Assembly (NCBI GenBank): GCA_012521705.1
Contig: JAAYLX010000027.1
Span: 62,001 to 126,000, forward strand
Length of the DNA: 64,000 nucleotides
Source: Clostridiaceae bacterium
GTDB taxonomy: Bacteria; Bacillota; Clostridia; DSM-8532
Direction: 5' to 3'
Within the stretch, counting starts at the first letter, position 1; each line of letters begins with the position of its first letter. The notes below the pieces were generated by a model, which made no database searches, was not told the origin of the DNA, and saw nothing but the letters and a program-made list of their open reading frames with translations. Shown one piece after another: positions 17,824-28,823 of this stretch. A program made the position numbers and the translations under genes.

Positions 17824-18636
17824 TTGATAAGCACAGCTTCCCTTATAGCCATGGCAATAACAGCCGCAGTCACTATTTTGGGTCCAATCCTTGCGGCAAT
17901 TGTCTTCTACAGGAAACAAAAATATTTTGCAGGCTCAGTTTTTACAGGAGCGGCTGTCTTTTTTCTGTTCCAGATAGTACTAAGAATACCAATTCTCCAG
18001 CTTGTTCTTCCCAAAATGGAATGGTACAGGATGCTGCAAAACAATCTATGGGGCTACGCCATATTTTTAGGCTTTACCGCAGGGCTGTTCGAAGAGGTGG
18101 GAAGATACCTTGCATTTACCACAGTCCTTAAAAAACATCAGGACTGGAAAAACGCCGTCGCTTTTGGCATCGGTCATGGCGGAATCGAATCCATTTTGCT
18201 GGTTGGGTTCACGTATATCAGCAACCTGATGATATCTATTATGATAAATAAGGGCTTATACGATTCACTATTCGCACAGAATTCCCAGCAGAGTGAAGCC
18301 CTGGCACAGGCCAAAGCGCTTCTCATTGAAACCCCATCCTACATGTATCTTATTGCAGGAGTGGAACGGATTTTGACATTCATTATTCATATCGCGCTGT
18401 CGGTACTTATTATGGAGGGAATTCGAAAGAAGAAAGGATTGCAGTATCTGGGACTTGCCATCTTCCTTCACATGGTTATTGACTCTCCGGTTGTTATTCT
18501 GTCAGGAATGGGGGCAAATGTTCTATTTATTGAATTACTTGCTTTAATATTTGCAGTAATATCTTTTGTCTATGTAAAAAAACAAATGCGAAAAGAGATG
18601 GCAGAAAGAGCTTATGAAAATGAGTATCAGCATTGA
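17824..18636 (+). CDS. YhfC-family glutamic intramembrane protease-like protein
   Basis: About 270 residues, almost entirely membrane-spanning (seven or eight hydrophobic segments). The family core is present: GLFEEVGRYLAF with the paired Glu, FGIGHGGIES about 35 residues later, and a C-terminal FLHMVIDSP block. This arrangement resembles CPBP/glutamic membrane proteases; B. subtilis YhfC belongs here and its substrate is unknown to me. I prefer the TTG at 17824 because AGAAGTGA precedes it and a -10 box covers the earlier TTG at 17782; the ATG at 17851 is a third option. It stands alone between the Tad locus and a chemoreceptor. Confidence 0.78.
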   Translation: MISTASLIAMAITAAVTILGPILAAIVFYRKQKYFAGSVFTGAAVFFLFQIVLRIPILQLVLPKMEWYRMLQNNLWGYAIFLGFTAGLFEEVGRYLAFTTVLKKHQDWKNAVAFGIGHGGIESILLVGFTYISNLMISIMINKGLYDSLFAQNSQQSEALAQAKALLIETPSYMYLIAGVERILTFIIHIALSVLIMEGIRKKKGLQYLGLAIFLHMVIDSPVVILSGMGANVLFIELLALIFAVISFVYVKKQMRKEMAERAYENEYQH

Positions 18637-18808
18637 TTCCGGTAAAATAACAGGAACAAATTAAATCATAAAGATACCTGTCACAGATAAAGAGGTTGAA
18701 AGCTTTGTGCTTGCAACATCTTCTATTATATACTACCGGCAAAAACAGACCGTGGCTGAACTGTCTTAAAATTCAGCATTTGTTCAGATAATTTTAACAA
18801 AAGAATAA

Positions 18809-18837
18809 TTGAAAATGATTACAAATATTGATATAAT
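18809..18837 (+). promoter_or_regulatory. promoter of first chemoreceptor gene
   Basis: TTGAAA (18809-18814) and a perfect TATAAT (18832-18837) are 17 bases apart, 62 bases before the ATG. This is a housekeeping-type promoter rather than a flagellar sigma-28 promoter. Confidence 0.7.
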
Positions 18838-18898
18838 CCTAACAACAATGATGAAATTATTGGATTTATTACTATATTTTTATGGCGGGATATAAAAT

Positions 18899-21052
18899 AT
18901 GAAAAAAATAAGTACAAAAATCATTGTACTTTCGGGGTTACTGGTGTTTTTCATATGCTTTGGTTTAGGACTTGTCGCCTATTTTACCTCCTATAATTCA
19001 TTGGTAGGGGTTTTGGAAGAAACCATGCCAAAAGTTGCCGTTGAGGCTTCTGTAACTATTCAGGACGGAATACAGAATCAGCTTAACAAACTTAATATAC
19101 TTGCATCTCTGGAGCAAATTGAGAAATTCAACATATCTGACAACGATAACTCTTCCGTACTTAAAATTATGTCCGAAGAAACTCAAAGATCCGGCCATAA
19201 AGAAATGATATTGGTAAATAAATCCGGAAAGGGATTATACTCAAACGGCAGTGTATCAGACCTAAGTAACAATCCTTTCTTTGAAAGCGCTCTGTCAGGA
19301 AATGAAATCGTCTCTGAACCCATGCTGGACAATACCGGTGAGGATATCATCATGATCTATGCTGTTCCCGTAGAATCGGGCGGTGAAATAACCGGCGTAT
19401 TAATGGCTGTAAGAGACGGTCTTGAGCTTAGCAAACTCGCAGGAAGAATTAAATTCGGAGAAACCGGAGAGGCCTTTATTATTAACAAACAGGGCCGGAC
19501 CATTGCTCATGCGGATGCGGATATTATTGCCCGAATATTATCAACAGTAAATGAAAGCAATACTGATTCTGAATCAGGAGACACCTCCGACACAAAGACT
19601 TCAGCAACTATTACATCCCAGTCCGCCGATTTGATATCTTCCGCCTCTTTTTCTGAAAATGAAAATTCAGAAGAAAACTCCTCTTCCCGTTTGAATGAAG
19701 ACGTGGCCAAAGAGCTGGGGTTTGATGGTTTTGCCGATGTCCAGTTTAACATGATGGAAGGGCATACAGGCTTTGGTGAATATAAGTATAATGGCGTTTC
19801 AAAAGTGTCGGGCTATGCACCGGTTGAGGATCGCGGCTGGTCCATTGCAGTTTCGGTCGACAAATCAGAAATGTTGTCAGGGCTCTGGCAACTGAAGGTG
19901 ACAGTTTTGATTATTTCATCTTTATTCCTGATTGCAGGGTTTGTCGTAGCCTATTTAATAGGTAAAGGCATTTCCAGGCCTGTAACCTATTTGTCCGATG
20001 AATGCAAGGTTATGTCCAATGGCGATTTCTCAAGGGTAATGGACGAAAAATATACAAACAGGCCTGATGAAATTGGTGAATTGGCCCGTTCCTTCAATAG
20101 TATCAATGTGAACGCATCCAAAATAATAAAAAATGTAATGGAAGAAACCTCAAGTGTGGGCAAAGCTATTGACAATGTTGATGATAACATGTCCGAACTT
20201 ACTTCCCAGGTAAATCTTATGTCCGATATCATAAACAAGCTTTCGTCCAAAATGACTGTAAACTCTGCCATAGCAGAAGAAATGAACGCAACTTCAGTTG
20301 AAATAGAAGGAGCTTTGGATTCCATCGCTCAGGAGACTCAGCACAGCGCTGAAACTGCCGGCGAGGTTAGCAACAGAGCAGAGAAGCTCAAAGCCACAGC
20401 CATAGAATCCAACAAACGAGCTCAGGAAATACGCTCGAACGTTGCAGTAAAGCTCAGAGAGGCTATAGAGCGTTCGAAGGCTGTTGAAAAGATTGAAATA
20501 TTATCCGATGCTATTTTGGATATATCAGCCAAGACTAATCTTCTCGCCCTTAACGCCTCCATTGAAGCATCCAATGCCGGAGCCGCAGGAACAGGATTTG
20601 CGGTTGTCGCAAGAGAAATCAGGAATCTGGCTGAGAATTCAAAGAAGACCGTCAACGAGATTCAGGAAGTTACAAAACTTGTGTTAGAGTCTGTACAATC
20701 CCTTTCGGGCAGTGTCGAACAGGTATTGGACTTCCTGGAGAACTATGTGGTAAAAGATTATGAAATGCTGGTTGAAACCGGGGAACAGTACAATAATGAT
20801 GCCCAGCTCTTAAACGAAATGGTTACCAACCTTAGCGCTACAACCGAACAACTATACGCCTCCATAAACAGCATGTCCAAGGCTATCAATGATGTTGCTT
20901 CCGCCTCTGAAGAGGGCGCATCCGAGACAACCGAATTAGCAAATGAGGCAGAAGAAATAGCCAGGAGAACCAGAGAAGTACTGAAACAAATTCAGGATGT
21001 CAATAAGAGTGCAGAAAAGTTGCTTGAACTTGTATCAATATTTAAAGTATAA
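18899..21052 (+). CDS. methyl-accepting chemotaxis protein, Cache sensor
   Basis: A 717-residue transmembrane receptor. Membrane segments are at residues about 8-30 and 335-355; between them is a dCache-like extracellular sensor. A HAMP domain follows ([27 protein letters not shown]), then a cytoplasmic signalling domain whose hairpin tip contains [35 protein letters not shown]. The tip departs slightly from the usual AAIEAARAGE but remains recognisable. Residues about 217-264 are a Ser/Thr/Glu-rich low-complexity insert inside the sensor. The ligand is unknown. It has its own promoter and no chemotaxis neighbours. Confidence 0.9.
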   Translation: MKKISTKIIVLSGLLVFFICFGLGLVAYFTSYNSLVGVLEETMPKVAVEASVTIQDGIQNQLNKLNILASLEQIEKFNISDNDNSSVLKIMSEETQRSGHKEMILVNKSGKGLYSNGSVSDLSNNPFFESALSGNEIVSEPMLDNTGEDIIMIYAVPVESGGEITGVLMAVRDGLELSKLAGRIKFGETGEAFIINKQGRTIAHADADIIARILSTVNESNTDSESGDTSDTKTSATITSQSADLISSASFSENENSEENSSSRLNEDVAKELGFDGFADVQFNMMEGHTGFGEYKYNGVSKVSGYAPVEDRGWSIAVSVDKSEMLSGLWQLKVTVLIISSLFLIAGFVVAYLIGKGISRPVTYLSDECKVMSNGDFSRVMDEKYTNRPDEIGELARSFNSINVNASKIIKNVMEETSSVGKAIDNVDDNMSELTSQVNLMSDIINKLSSKMTVNSAIAEEMNATSVEIEGALDSIAQETQHSAETAGEVSNRAEKLKATAIESNKRAQEIRSNVAVKLREAIERSKAVEKIEILSDAILDISAKTNLLALNASIEASNAGAAGTGFAVVAREIRNLAENSKKTVNEIQEVTKLVLESVQSLSGSVEQVLDFLENYVVKDYEMLVETGEQYNNDAQLLNEMVTNLSATTEQLYASINSMSKAINDVASASEEGASETTELANEAEEIARRTREVLKQIQDVNKSAEKLLELVSIFKV

Positions 21053-21378
21053 AAAAGGTATCTTACTGTATGTAGCTCGGTTTTCCGACTTATTTCTCCA
21101 TGCTTAAAAACGGCCAAAAATCATTCGGCAATCCTTCCAATTAAGTGTATTTGCTGCTATATTAAGTATGAAGAATCTGAATCGTTTTCATTTGACCGAA
21201 ATATCTTCAACCGAAAGTTCTTACTCAAATTCTTGACTCAGCAAAACTTTACTCTTTAAGTCTTCACCCGTAGAATACTGCTCCTAAGCTTACTCATCTA
21301 CACTTTACATATAAATCTTCACCCGAATGAATCATCAGAAAAAGTACTCTCGGCAAAAAACACAGGAGTTGAAGGAAT
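21053..21378. other. 326-bp intergenic region with short CTTCAMCCG repeats
   Basis: No gene seen. CTTCAACCG or CTTCACCCG occurs three times between about 21205 and 21330. A TTGACT near 21233 lacks a good -10 box at the right distance. The region presumably carries the promoter of the following hydrolase. Confidence 0.4.
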
Positions 21379-22308
21379 ATGGAAAACAAAATAAATAACA
21401 CCGTTACCCTTCAGGCAAAAGACGGCCACAGGATTAATGTGTATTGTTGGGATGATGTTAAATCTCCAAAAGCCGTAGTGCAAATCTTTCATGGAATGGC
21501 CGAACATGCATTAAGATATGAAAGATTTGCCAAAGTTTTAAACTCCCACGGCATAGTTGCCTTTGCAGATGACCATCGTGGCCATGGGATAACCGGAACA
21601 ACAAACGGAAAACTTGGCTCCATTGGAAAAGACGGATTCAATAAAATAGTCGAAGATGAAAATATGATTACCAATATGATAAAAGAAAAATACCCCGATA
21701 TTCCGGTGTTTGTATTTGCCCACAGCTTCGGTTCCTTTATCGGTCAGGAATACATTACAAGATACTCGAAGAATATTGACGGGATAATTTTATGCGGATC
21801 TTCGGCTCAAAAAGGGATGAAGATTATTGCCGCCAAAGTATTGGCTTCAATATACCAGTTTATATTTGGTCCTGACCGGGAAGCCAAATTGCTTCAAAAT
21901 TTGTCCTTTGGAAGCTATAACAGGAGAGTCCCTCCCGGTGACAATACCAACTGGCTCAGCCGCGACCCGGATGAAGTAATGAAATATAACGATGACCCTC
22001 ATTGTGGCTTTATATGCTCTGCCGACTTCTATTACAGCCTTACCAACGGATTTATGGGGCTTTATAAACCTGAGAAATTGAACAGTATATCAAAAGATTT
22101 GCCCATTTGTATTATCGCAGGAAGCGAAGACCCTGTCGGAGAATACGGCAAAAATGTAATCAAGCTGTATGATATTTACAAAAACTTAAATATTAATGAT
22201 GTGGAAATAAAACTGTACGAAGGCGCACGACATGAATTATTAAATGAAACAAACCGGGACGAGGTTACACAGGATATTCTGGATTGGTTAAATGCCCGTA
22301 TATGTTGA
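21379..22308 (+). CDS. alpha/beta hydrolase, monoacylglycerol lipase/lysophospholipase-like
   Basis: A 309-residue serine hydrolase of the Hydrolase_4 (S33-like) family. It shows the oxyanion block VQIFHGMAEHALRYE, DDHRGHG, the nucleophile elbow FAHSFGS (Ser near residue 118), the acid in GSEDPVG and the His in GARHELLNE. The catalytic triad is complete and length is normal for monoglyceride lipases and lysophospholipases. No signal peptide. GGAGTTGAAGGA precedes the ATG. It appears monocistronic and is convergent with a chemoreceptor gene. Confidence 0.85.
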   Translation: MENKINNTVTLQAKDGHRINVYCWDDVKSPKAVVQIFHGMAEHALRYERFAKVLNSHGIVAFADDHRGHGITGTTNGKLGSIGKDGFNKIVEDENMITNMIKEKYPDIPVFVFAHSFGSFIGQEYITRYSKNIDGIILCGSSAQKGMKIIAAKVLASIYQFIFGPDREAKLLQNLSFGSYNRRVPPGDNTNWLSRDPDEVMKYNDDPHCGFICSADFYYSLTNGFMGLYKPEKLNSISKDLPICIIAGSEDPVGEYGKNVIKLYDIYKNLNINDVEIKLYEGARHELLNETNRDEVTQDILDWLNARIC

Positions 22309-22417
22309 GAAGAATCAGACAGAGCTGTTTAAGAACATCCAGCCGGTAAAGGAAAGTATTAATTATCATTCCACCGGTATAAGCTGGATAAAGTTCAAGA
22401 AGCAGCTCTTTAATATA

Positions 22418-22449
22418 CATGCCCTGAAGCTGAAAAACTTCAGGGCATG
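22418..22449. terminator. hairpin between convergent genes
   Basis: CATGCCCTGAAG and CTTCAGGGCATG form a perfect 12-bp stem with an 8-base loop. There is no run of T on either side, so it may be a weak bidirectional terminator or an mRNA 3'-end stabiliser. Confidence 0.55.
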
Positions 22450-22493
22450 ACTGTAAAACATTTATATGGTTCTTTTAATTCAACTCAATAAAG

Positions 22494-24545
22494 CTATATT
22501 TTGAAATTTGCTATTAATACTCTCAATTCTTCTGCAATTGTAGTCAAATGAGCCACAGATGCGGAAATTTCCTGAATTGCTGCAGCCTGCTCTTCCATGG
22601 AGGCTGAGGCTTGCTCAGTTCCGGCAGCATTCTCTTCAGAAATTGCTGACAAAGCCTGGATTAATTCAATGATTTTGTTCCTGTGGCCTGTCATAATTAA
22701 TGAAGAATTATTAAGCTTATCAATTATTGTCTTTATTACATCAATGGCCTCTGCTATTCCTTTAAACTTGTCTTCCGTCTGTTTTACGCTTTCATTTTGT
22801 GCATCAACGATCTGCTTGACTTCATTCATTGTTTCCACAGCTGACCGTGATTTGGATCTCAGCTCATTAATTACTACATTAATATCGCTGGTAAATCTGT
22901 TTGATTGTTCCGCCAACTTCCTTATTTCATCTGCAACAACTCCGAACCCTCTGCCTGCTTCTCCCGCGCTTGCAGCTTCAATAGCAGCATTCAAAGCAAG
23001 AAGATTGGTCTGATCTGCAATACTTTGAATCATGGAACTGGCCCTTGCAATTTTTTCTGCGCTCTCATTATTGCTTAATATCACCCCATAAATTTCAACT
23101 GCAGCTTCGTTGCTTCTTGCGGTCTTTTCAACAAGATTTTTAAGAATCCCAAAGCCATCTTCTTTTTGTTTTTCGATTTGTTCTGCCGCCTCATTGAGTT
23201 CCTGAACATACTCTGAGTCTTTTTCCATCAGATTTCCCAACTCTTCCATGTTCCGGGCTGCACTCTCAACGTCCGTTGCCTGCTCTATTGCGCCTTTGGC
23301 AATTTCTTCCACCGTCTTTGTCACTTCTTCTGTTGAGGAAGCTACAAGCTGAGATTTTGCGGATAATTCTTCAGACATACTCGCAATGTTTTCTGTATTC
23401 GCTGAAATAGTATTAACCATATGCTTCAGCGCTTCAAGAACATTATTGTAGTATTTTCCCATCTTCCCTATCTCATCATCAGCCTTTATTTCAATAGGCT
23501 GAGTAAAGTCTCCTTTGGCAACGAATCCCAGCTTGTCGACAAATTGTTTAATACGCTTAGAAAAAGTAGCGCTGTATAAGGTTATAAAAACAAACGCCAA
23601 AATAATAATTGCCAAAGAAATAATAATTACCTTTTTTACTATGTCGTAAACAGATGAAAACAACTCTGCTGTGGGTGCCATTACAACCAGTTTCCATCCG
23701 GTACTTTCAAGTGAAAAATAATAGGCTTTAAAATTCTTTCCTTCAAATGTGACTTCTTCTGAACCACTGTCATTGTTAAGTATTTTCTCAGCAATTACAC
23801 TCAATTCCTGGTCATCGTTAATGGTTTGCTTCATAACTTTTTCCGAATCCTTGTGTACAATGAATTGTCCCTTTGAATCCAGCAGAAAGGCAAAGCCGCT
23901 GTCCTCCAGTTTTACTTCCGAGATAATTCTTTGTATAGTTGTCAGATCATAATCGGCTGATACTACTCCCACTGTACCTTTATCTGTATTAATGGGAACA
24001 GCTGTAGTAATCATGGTAATTCCGGATGTTTCGTCATAATATGGGTCCGTCCAGCCTGCCCTGTTTTCTGCGTTCTTTCCAATAATATACCAGTCTGTAT
24101 TTGGATAATCATATTCTTCTGTTTCATAATCTTCTGTATATACAAGTGAATCCCCGTCCTTGTAAACATATGGGCCAAAGTACTTTGTATCACTATCATA
24201 GGTATAATACTCAAGCCATATTCCGGAACCAAGAGTGTTGGGATTCAAAGTAACCATTTTTTCAAGAACCGCTCTATAATCAGCTTTTGATAGCTCATTT
24301 CCCTTGGCTTTATACACAGAAGCTACAGCTTCCGCAATTTGCCTGTGGGAAGTAAACTCATGTTCTATGGATTCATTAATTTCTTTAAGGGAAATTGATA
24401 TTCTTTCTTCAATTTGTTTCTCAAGCCCTTCTTTGGTTTCAAAAACTGAAATGATTGAAATCAACGAAGTAGCCAGTAAAATAATGGGAATAAATACGAT
24501 TAACATTTTTGTTCTGATACTCATCGAGTTTGTGATTTTTTTCAT
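22494..24545 (-). CDS. methyl-accepting chemotaxis protein, dCache sensor
   Basis: A 683-residue receptor with membrane segments at about 12-32 and 300-322 flanking a dCache_1 sensor that contains [22 protein letters not shown] and a late [14 protein letters not shown] region and a standard signalling domain follow ([36 protein letters not shown]). The RxWY element of the amino-acid-binding dCache motif is not clearly present, so the ligand is open. The start has GGGAGGGGA upstream. At 24580-24596 an ATGTAA...TTACAT inverted repeat lies in its leader. Confidence 0.9.
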   Translation of the reverse strand: MKKITNSMSIRTKMLIVFIPIILLATSLISIISVFETKEGLEKQIEERISISLKEINESIEHEFTSHRQIAEAVASVYKAKGNELSKADYRAVLEKMVTLNPNTLGSGIWLEYYTYDSDTKYFGPYVYKDGDSLVYTEDYETEEYDYPNTDWYIIGKNAENRAGWTDPYYDETSGITMITTAVPINTDKGTVGVVSADYDLTTIQRIISEVKLEDSGFAFLLDSKGQFIVHKDSEKVMKQTINDDQELSVIAEKILNNDSGSEEVTFEGKNFKAYYFSLESTGWKLVVMAPTAELFSSVYDIVKKVIIISLAIIILAFVFITLYSATFSKRIKQFVDKLGFVAKGDFTQPIEIKADDEIGKMGKYYNNVLEALKHMVNTISANTENIASMSEELSAKSQLVASSTEEVTKTVEEIAKGAIEQATDVESAARNMEELGNLMEKDSEYVQELNEAAEQIEKQKEDGFGILKNLVEKTARSNEAAVEIYGVILSNNESAEKIARASSMIQSIADQTNLLALNAAIEAASAGEAGRGFGVVADEIRKLAEQSNRFTSDINVVINELRSKSRSAVETMNEVKQIVDAQNESVKQTEDKFKGIAEAIDVIKTIIDKLNNSSLIMTGHRNKIIELIQALSAISEENAAGTEQASASMEEQAAAIQEISASVAHLTTIAEELRVLIANFKI

Positions 24546-25145
24546 TTTCTTCCCCTCCCATAATTCCTTTAGAAAATATATGTAATTTTTTTACATTTTC
24601 CGTTTAAAAAATAAGTTAACAGTGTGTGTTTATTCCAAATACTTCTTATTGAGATGCTCTGAGGCCTTTTTATAGATTTCTCAGAATATTGTTAGAATGA
24701 CTGTGAATGTAGACTCTTTCCTACTGAAAAAAAGTATGAATTTATAACTTTAAAACACCCCCGGCATTTAATTGTCAAGGCTACAGCATTCTTATAATAA
24801 TTTTGATGTCTTAATAATGTGGATCAAAGAGCTTACAGTATCAGATCAGAGATAGTGAAAAAACTGAAACTCTTCCGGTTATAGGAGGTATTATTATAAG
24901 CTAATGATATTTGATATTGATATTTACCACAAAAACAAACCCTCAAATCCTGATGACATAATAATAATTTAAGTTCAGGTAACGGTATGGTTTTTTTGTG
25001 GTTTTCATGTTAAAATTAGTTTAACTTGATATCACTTTAAATCAGTAAAGTAAAACTATAATATCATATATGCATGTTAAATTCAATCATGCTGATTCCG
25101 TTTGTAAAACAGATGGTATAATACCTCAATAAAGGGGATGCTTTC
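24546..25145. other. 600-bp AT-rich intergenic region before hisH
   Basis: Divergent spacer between a chemoreceptor and hisH. It holds an ATGTAA/TTACAT inverted repeat at 24580-24596, an isolated AGGAGGT at 24883-24889 with no credible reading frame behind it, and a TATAAT at 25117-25122 with a weak GATTCC 17 bases upstream as the likely hisH promoter. I see no RNA gene or riboswitch. Confidence 0.4.
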
Positions 25146-25751
25146 ATGATAGCTGTTGTTGATTATGGTGTTGGTAATTTGTTTTCACTGATGTCGAGCC
25201 TTCGGTTTTTAGGGCTGGACTCTGTTGTTACTAATAAAAAAGAAGATTTGCTGGCTGCAGATAAAATTATTCTTCCGGGAGTTGGCGCATTTGGCGACGC
25301 TATGGCTAAGCTTGAAGAAGTGGAGCTTAAAGATACAATAATTGAGCTTGCAAAGATTAAGCCGCTTCTGGGTATTTGTCTTGGCATGCAGCTTTTGTTT
25401 GATAAAAGTTTAGAATTTGGTGAACATGAAGGATTAAAGCTCATTCCGGGATTGGTCATGCCACTTTCGGAAGATATAGACCCGAATCTCAAGATTCCCC
25501 ACATGGGATGGAACAAGCTTGAAATTGTCAGGAACGATCCCATTTTCAAATATTTCAATGACGGCGAATGGGTTTATTATGTTCACAGTTTCTATGCCAA
25601 AAACTGCTCTGATAGTATCCTCGGCATTTCGGAATATGACGTCCGGGTTACGGGCATTGTACGCTCAGGGCAGGTATACGGAATGCAGTTCCACCCTGAA
25701 AAAAGCGGTGATGCCGGACTTCGCCTGCTTAAAGCTTTTTCAGAGCTATAG
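25146..25751 (+). CDS. hisH: imidazole glycerol phosphate synthase, glutaminase subunit
   Basis: Hydrolyses glutamine and channels ammonia to HisF for formation of imidazole glycerol phosphate and AICAR in histidine synthesis. A 201-residue class I glutamine amidotransferase: the nucleophile Cys is in [12 protein letters not shown] (near residue 80), and the His and Glu are in GMQFHPEKSGD. The oxyanion block GVGAFGDAM is present. Length is normal. AAAGGGGATG precedes the ATG. It is separated from hisF by 122 bases containing an AT-rich 9-bp inverted repeat. Confidence 0.94.
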   Translation: MIAVVDYGVGNLFSLMSSLRFLGLDSVVTNKKEDLLAADKIILPGVGAFGDAMAKLEEVELKDTIIELAKIKPLLGICLGMQLLFDKSLEFGEHEGLKLIPGLVMPLSEDIDPNLKIPHMGWNKLEIVRNDPIFKYFNDGEWVYYVHSFYAKNCSDSILGISEYDVRVTGIVRSGQVYGMQFHPEKSGDAGLRLLKAFSEL

Positions 25752-25873
25752 CAAATCTGATTAAATAATTAAATTAATAAACACAAGATTATTAATTATT
25801 TGGAATGTTTATCCTACAAACATATATAGTTGAAAATTCAATGTTGATATAAATTTTTTCGGAGGACCAATTA

Positions 25874-26629
25874 ATGATCAGTAAAAGAATAATACCCTGT
25901 CTTGATGTACGAAACGGCAGAGTGGTCAAGGGAGTAAACTTTGAAGGTATCAAGGATATGGCAGATCCCGTGGAAATGGCACGCTACTACAATGAAACGG
26001 GCGCCGATGAGCTGGTCTTTTACGATATTACTGCAAGTTTCGAAGGCAGGAAGCTCTTTACCGATGTATTGCGCGCGGTGGCTTCCGAGATTTTTATACC
26101 CCTCACCGTTGGAGGCGGAATCAACACCCTTAATGATTTTGACATGGTCCTGAAATGCGGAGCCGACAAGGTAAGTGTCAACAGCGGAGCCATAAAGGAC
26201 CCTTCCCTAATAAGCAGCGCTGCAAAGCGCTACGGAAGCCAATGCGTTGTGCTCAGCATGGACGTTAAGCGTGTTGACGGAAAGTTCCGGGTCTTTGCCA
26301 ATGGCGGCAGAATAGACACGGGCCTGGATGCCATTGAGTGGGCAAAACAGGGAGAAGCCCTTGGCGCAGGAGAAATAGTTCTAAATTCCATAGACACTGA
26401 CGGCGTGCGTGGAGGTTTTGATCTTCCCATGCTTCGCGCAATAGGCGAAATTGTGTCAATACCTCTGATTGCCAGCGGAGGCGCAGGAAAAATGGAGGAT
26501 TTCTCAGAGTTGTTCAAATATGAGAGAATAGATGCAGGGCTTGCAGCAGGTGTGTTCCATACAAAGAAAATAGATATAAGGGATCTTAAAAAATATCTCA
26601 GAGACTGTGGAGTAAACGTCAGATTGTGA
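25874..26629 (+). CDS. hisF: imidazole glycerol phosphate synthase, cyclase subunit
   Basis: The (beta/alpha)8 synthase partner of HisH. Catalytic Asp residues are visible in IPCLDVRNGRVVKGVNF (Asp 11) and the DVKRVDG block (near residue 130); the phosphate-binding blocks TVGGGI and IASGGAGK are intact. The 251-residue length is normal. A strong GGAGG lies 9 bases before the ATG. No other his genes are in the window, so hisH-hisF sit apart from the rest of the pathway or serve another glutamine-dependent pathway; the proteins look like standard histidine enzymes. Confidence 0.94.
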   Translation: MISKRIIPCLDVRNGRVVKGVNFEGIKDMADPVEMARYYNETGADELVFYDITASFEGRKLFTDVLRAVASEIFIPLTVGGGINTLNDFDMVLKCGADKVSVNSGAIKDPSLISSAAKRYGSQCVVLSMDVKRVDGKFRVFANGGRIDTGLDAIEWAKQGEALGAGEIVLNSIDTDGVRGGFDLPMLRAIGEIVSIPLIASGGAGKMEDFSELFKYERIDAGLAAGVFHTKKIDIRDLKKYLRDCGVNVRL

Positions 26630-26642
26630 GATGAAAATAATT

Positions 26643-26665
26643 CGGGGAGCCATTTTGGCTCCCCG
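26643..26665. terminator. terminator hairpin between hisF and gdhA
   Basis: CGGGGAGCC and GGCTCCCCG form a 9-bp GC-rich stem with a 5-base ATTTT loop, between the convergent hisF and gdhA genes. T-richness downstream is modest on both strands, so it probably works for both. Confidence 0.75.
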
Positions 26666-26704
26666 TAACTATTTCTTGTGCAACTTAAATTAATGTACCC
26701 GGCA

Positions 26705-28148
<1,444 letters not shown>

Positions 28149-28205
28149 CAGGAGTTCCACGCTCTGAAAGGATTTATTCATGAATTTTTGAATGGTTTTG
28201 GTAAC

Positions 28206-28823
28206 TTAATTTTCATATGTATTTAGTATCCGTTCGGCTACTTCCCTTTTTGTTATCCGCATGTCCATTGCCTGTTTTTCAAGATACCTGTGAGCCTCTT
28301 TTTCACTCATTCCAAGCAAGGATATCAATAAGCATTTTGCCCTGTCCACAATACGGATGTCTTCAATTTTTTGTTTCAGTTGTGTATTTTCGCTATGTAC
28401 CTTTTTTATTCTGTTGTGAGCCGCCCTTGCAAGGGATAACGCAGACCAGAAAACATATTTGTTTATGGGTTTTGCAACAGTCAGAATTCCGTCCCTCTCG
28501 CATGCTGAGGCCATTTCTTCGTATAATTCTTTCTTTACAACAAGAATGACCTGAGTTATTCCATTTGAAGCCACATGGCGCGCAAAACTCTCACCTGTCT
28601 CATCCCTGAGTGGCGAATCGACAATCACAAGGTCAAAATCTCTGTCCATAAGTATTCTTCGCGCTTCACCGCAGGACTTTACGGCGGTGATTTGACAGGC
28701 TGACATGGGGGTGAGTATATCTGAAAAGAATGTAGTTCCTTTTTCTGAACTTGAAACTATCATAATGTTTTCCATTCCCGTGCCGCCTTTCTGCCATGGG
28801 TTCAAGGAGTCGGTCATCTTCAT
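28206..28823 (-). CDS. ANTAR-domain RNA-binding antiterminator with pseudo-receiver (glnA-linked)
   Basis: About 205 residues (189 if the ATG of MENIMIV is used). The N-terminal half is receiver-like but has SSSEKG where the acidic pair should be, while keeping Asp in LVIVDSPL (residue 69). A short coiled linker (residues about 130-150) leads to a C-terminal ANTAR domain, RIVDRAKCLLISLLGMSEKEAHRYLEKQAMDMRITKREVAE in outline. ANTAR domains bind paired or single six-base-loop hairpins and prevent termination. The start overlaps the glnA stop (ATGA), so it is made together with glutamine synthetase, like the NitR-type regulators described beside clostridial glnA. Likely targets are the three AAAGGY hairpin leaders at 40.7-45.6 kb. 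Confidence 0.88.
   Translation of the reverse strand: MKMTDSLNPWQKGGTGMENIMIVSSSEKGTTFFSDILTPMSACQITAVKSCGEARRILMDRDFDLVIVDSPLRDETGESFARHVASNGITQVILVVKKELYEEMASACERDGILTVAKPINKYVFWSALSLARAAHNRIKKVHSENTQLKQKIEDIRIVDRAKCLLISLLGMSEKEAHRYLEKQAMDMRITKREVAERILNTYEN

Noticed and set aside
24883..24970. AGGAGGT followed by a 20-codon frame before hisH
   Set aside because: The ATG is about 15 bases away, too far for initiation, and the peptide is low-complexity; treated as chance.
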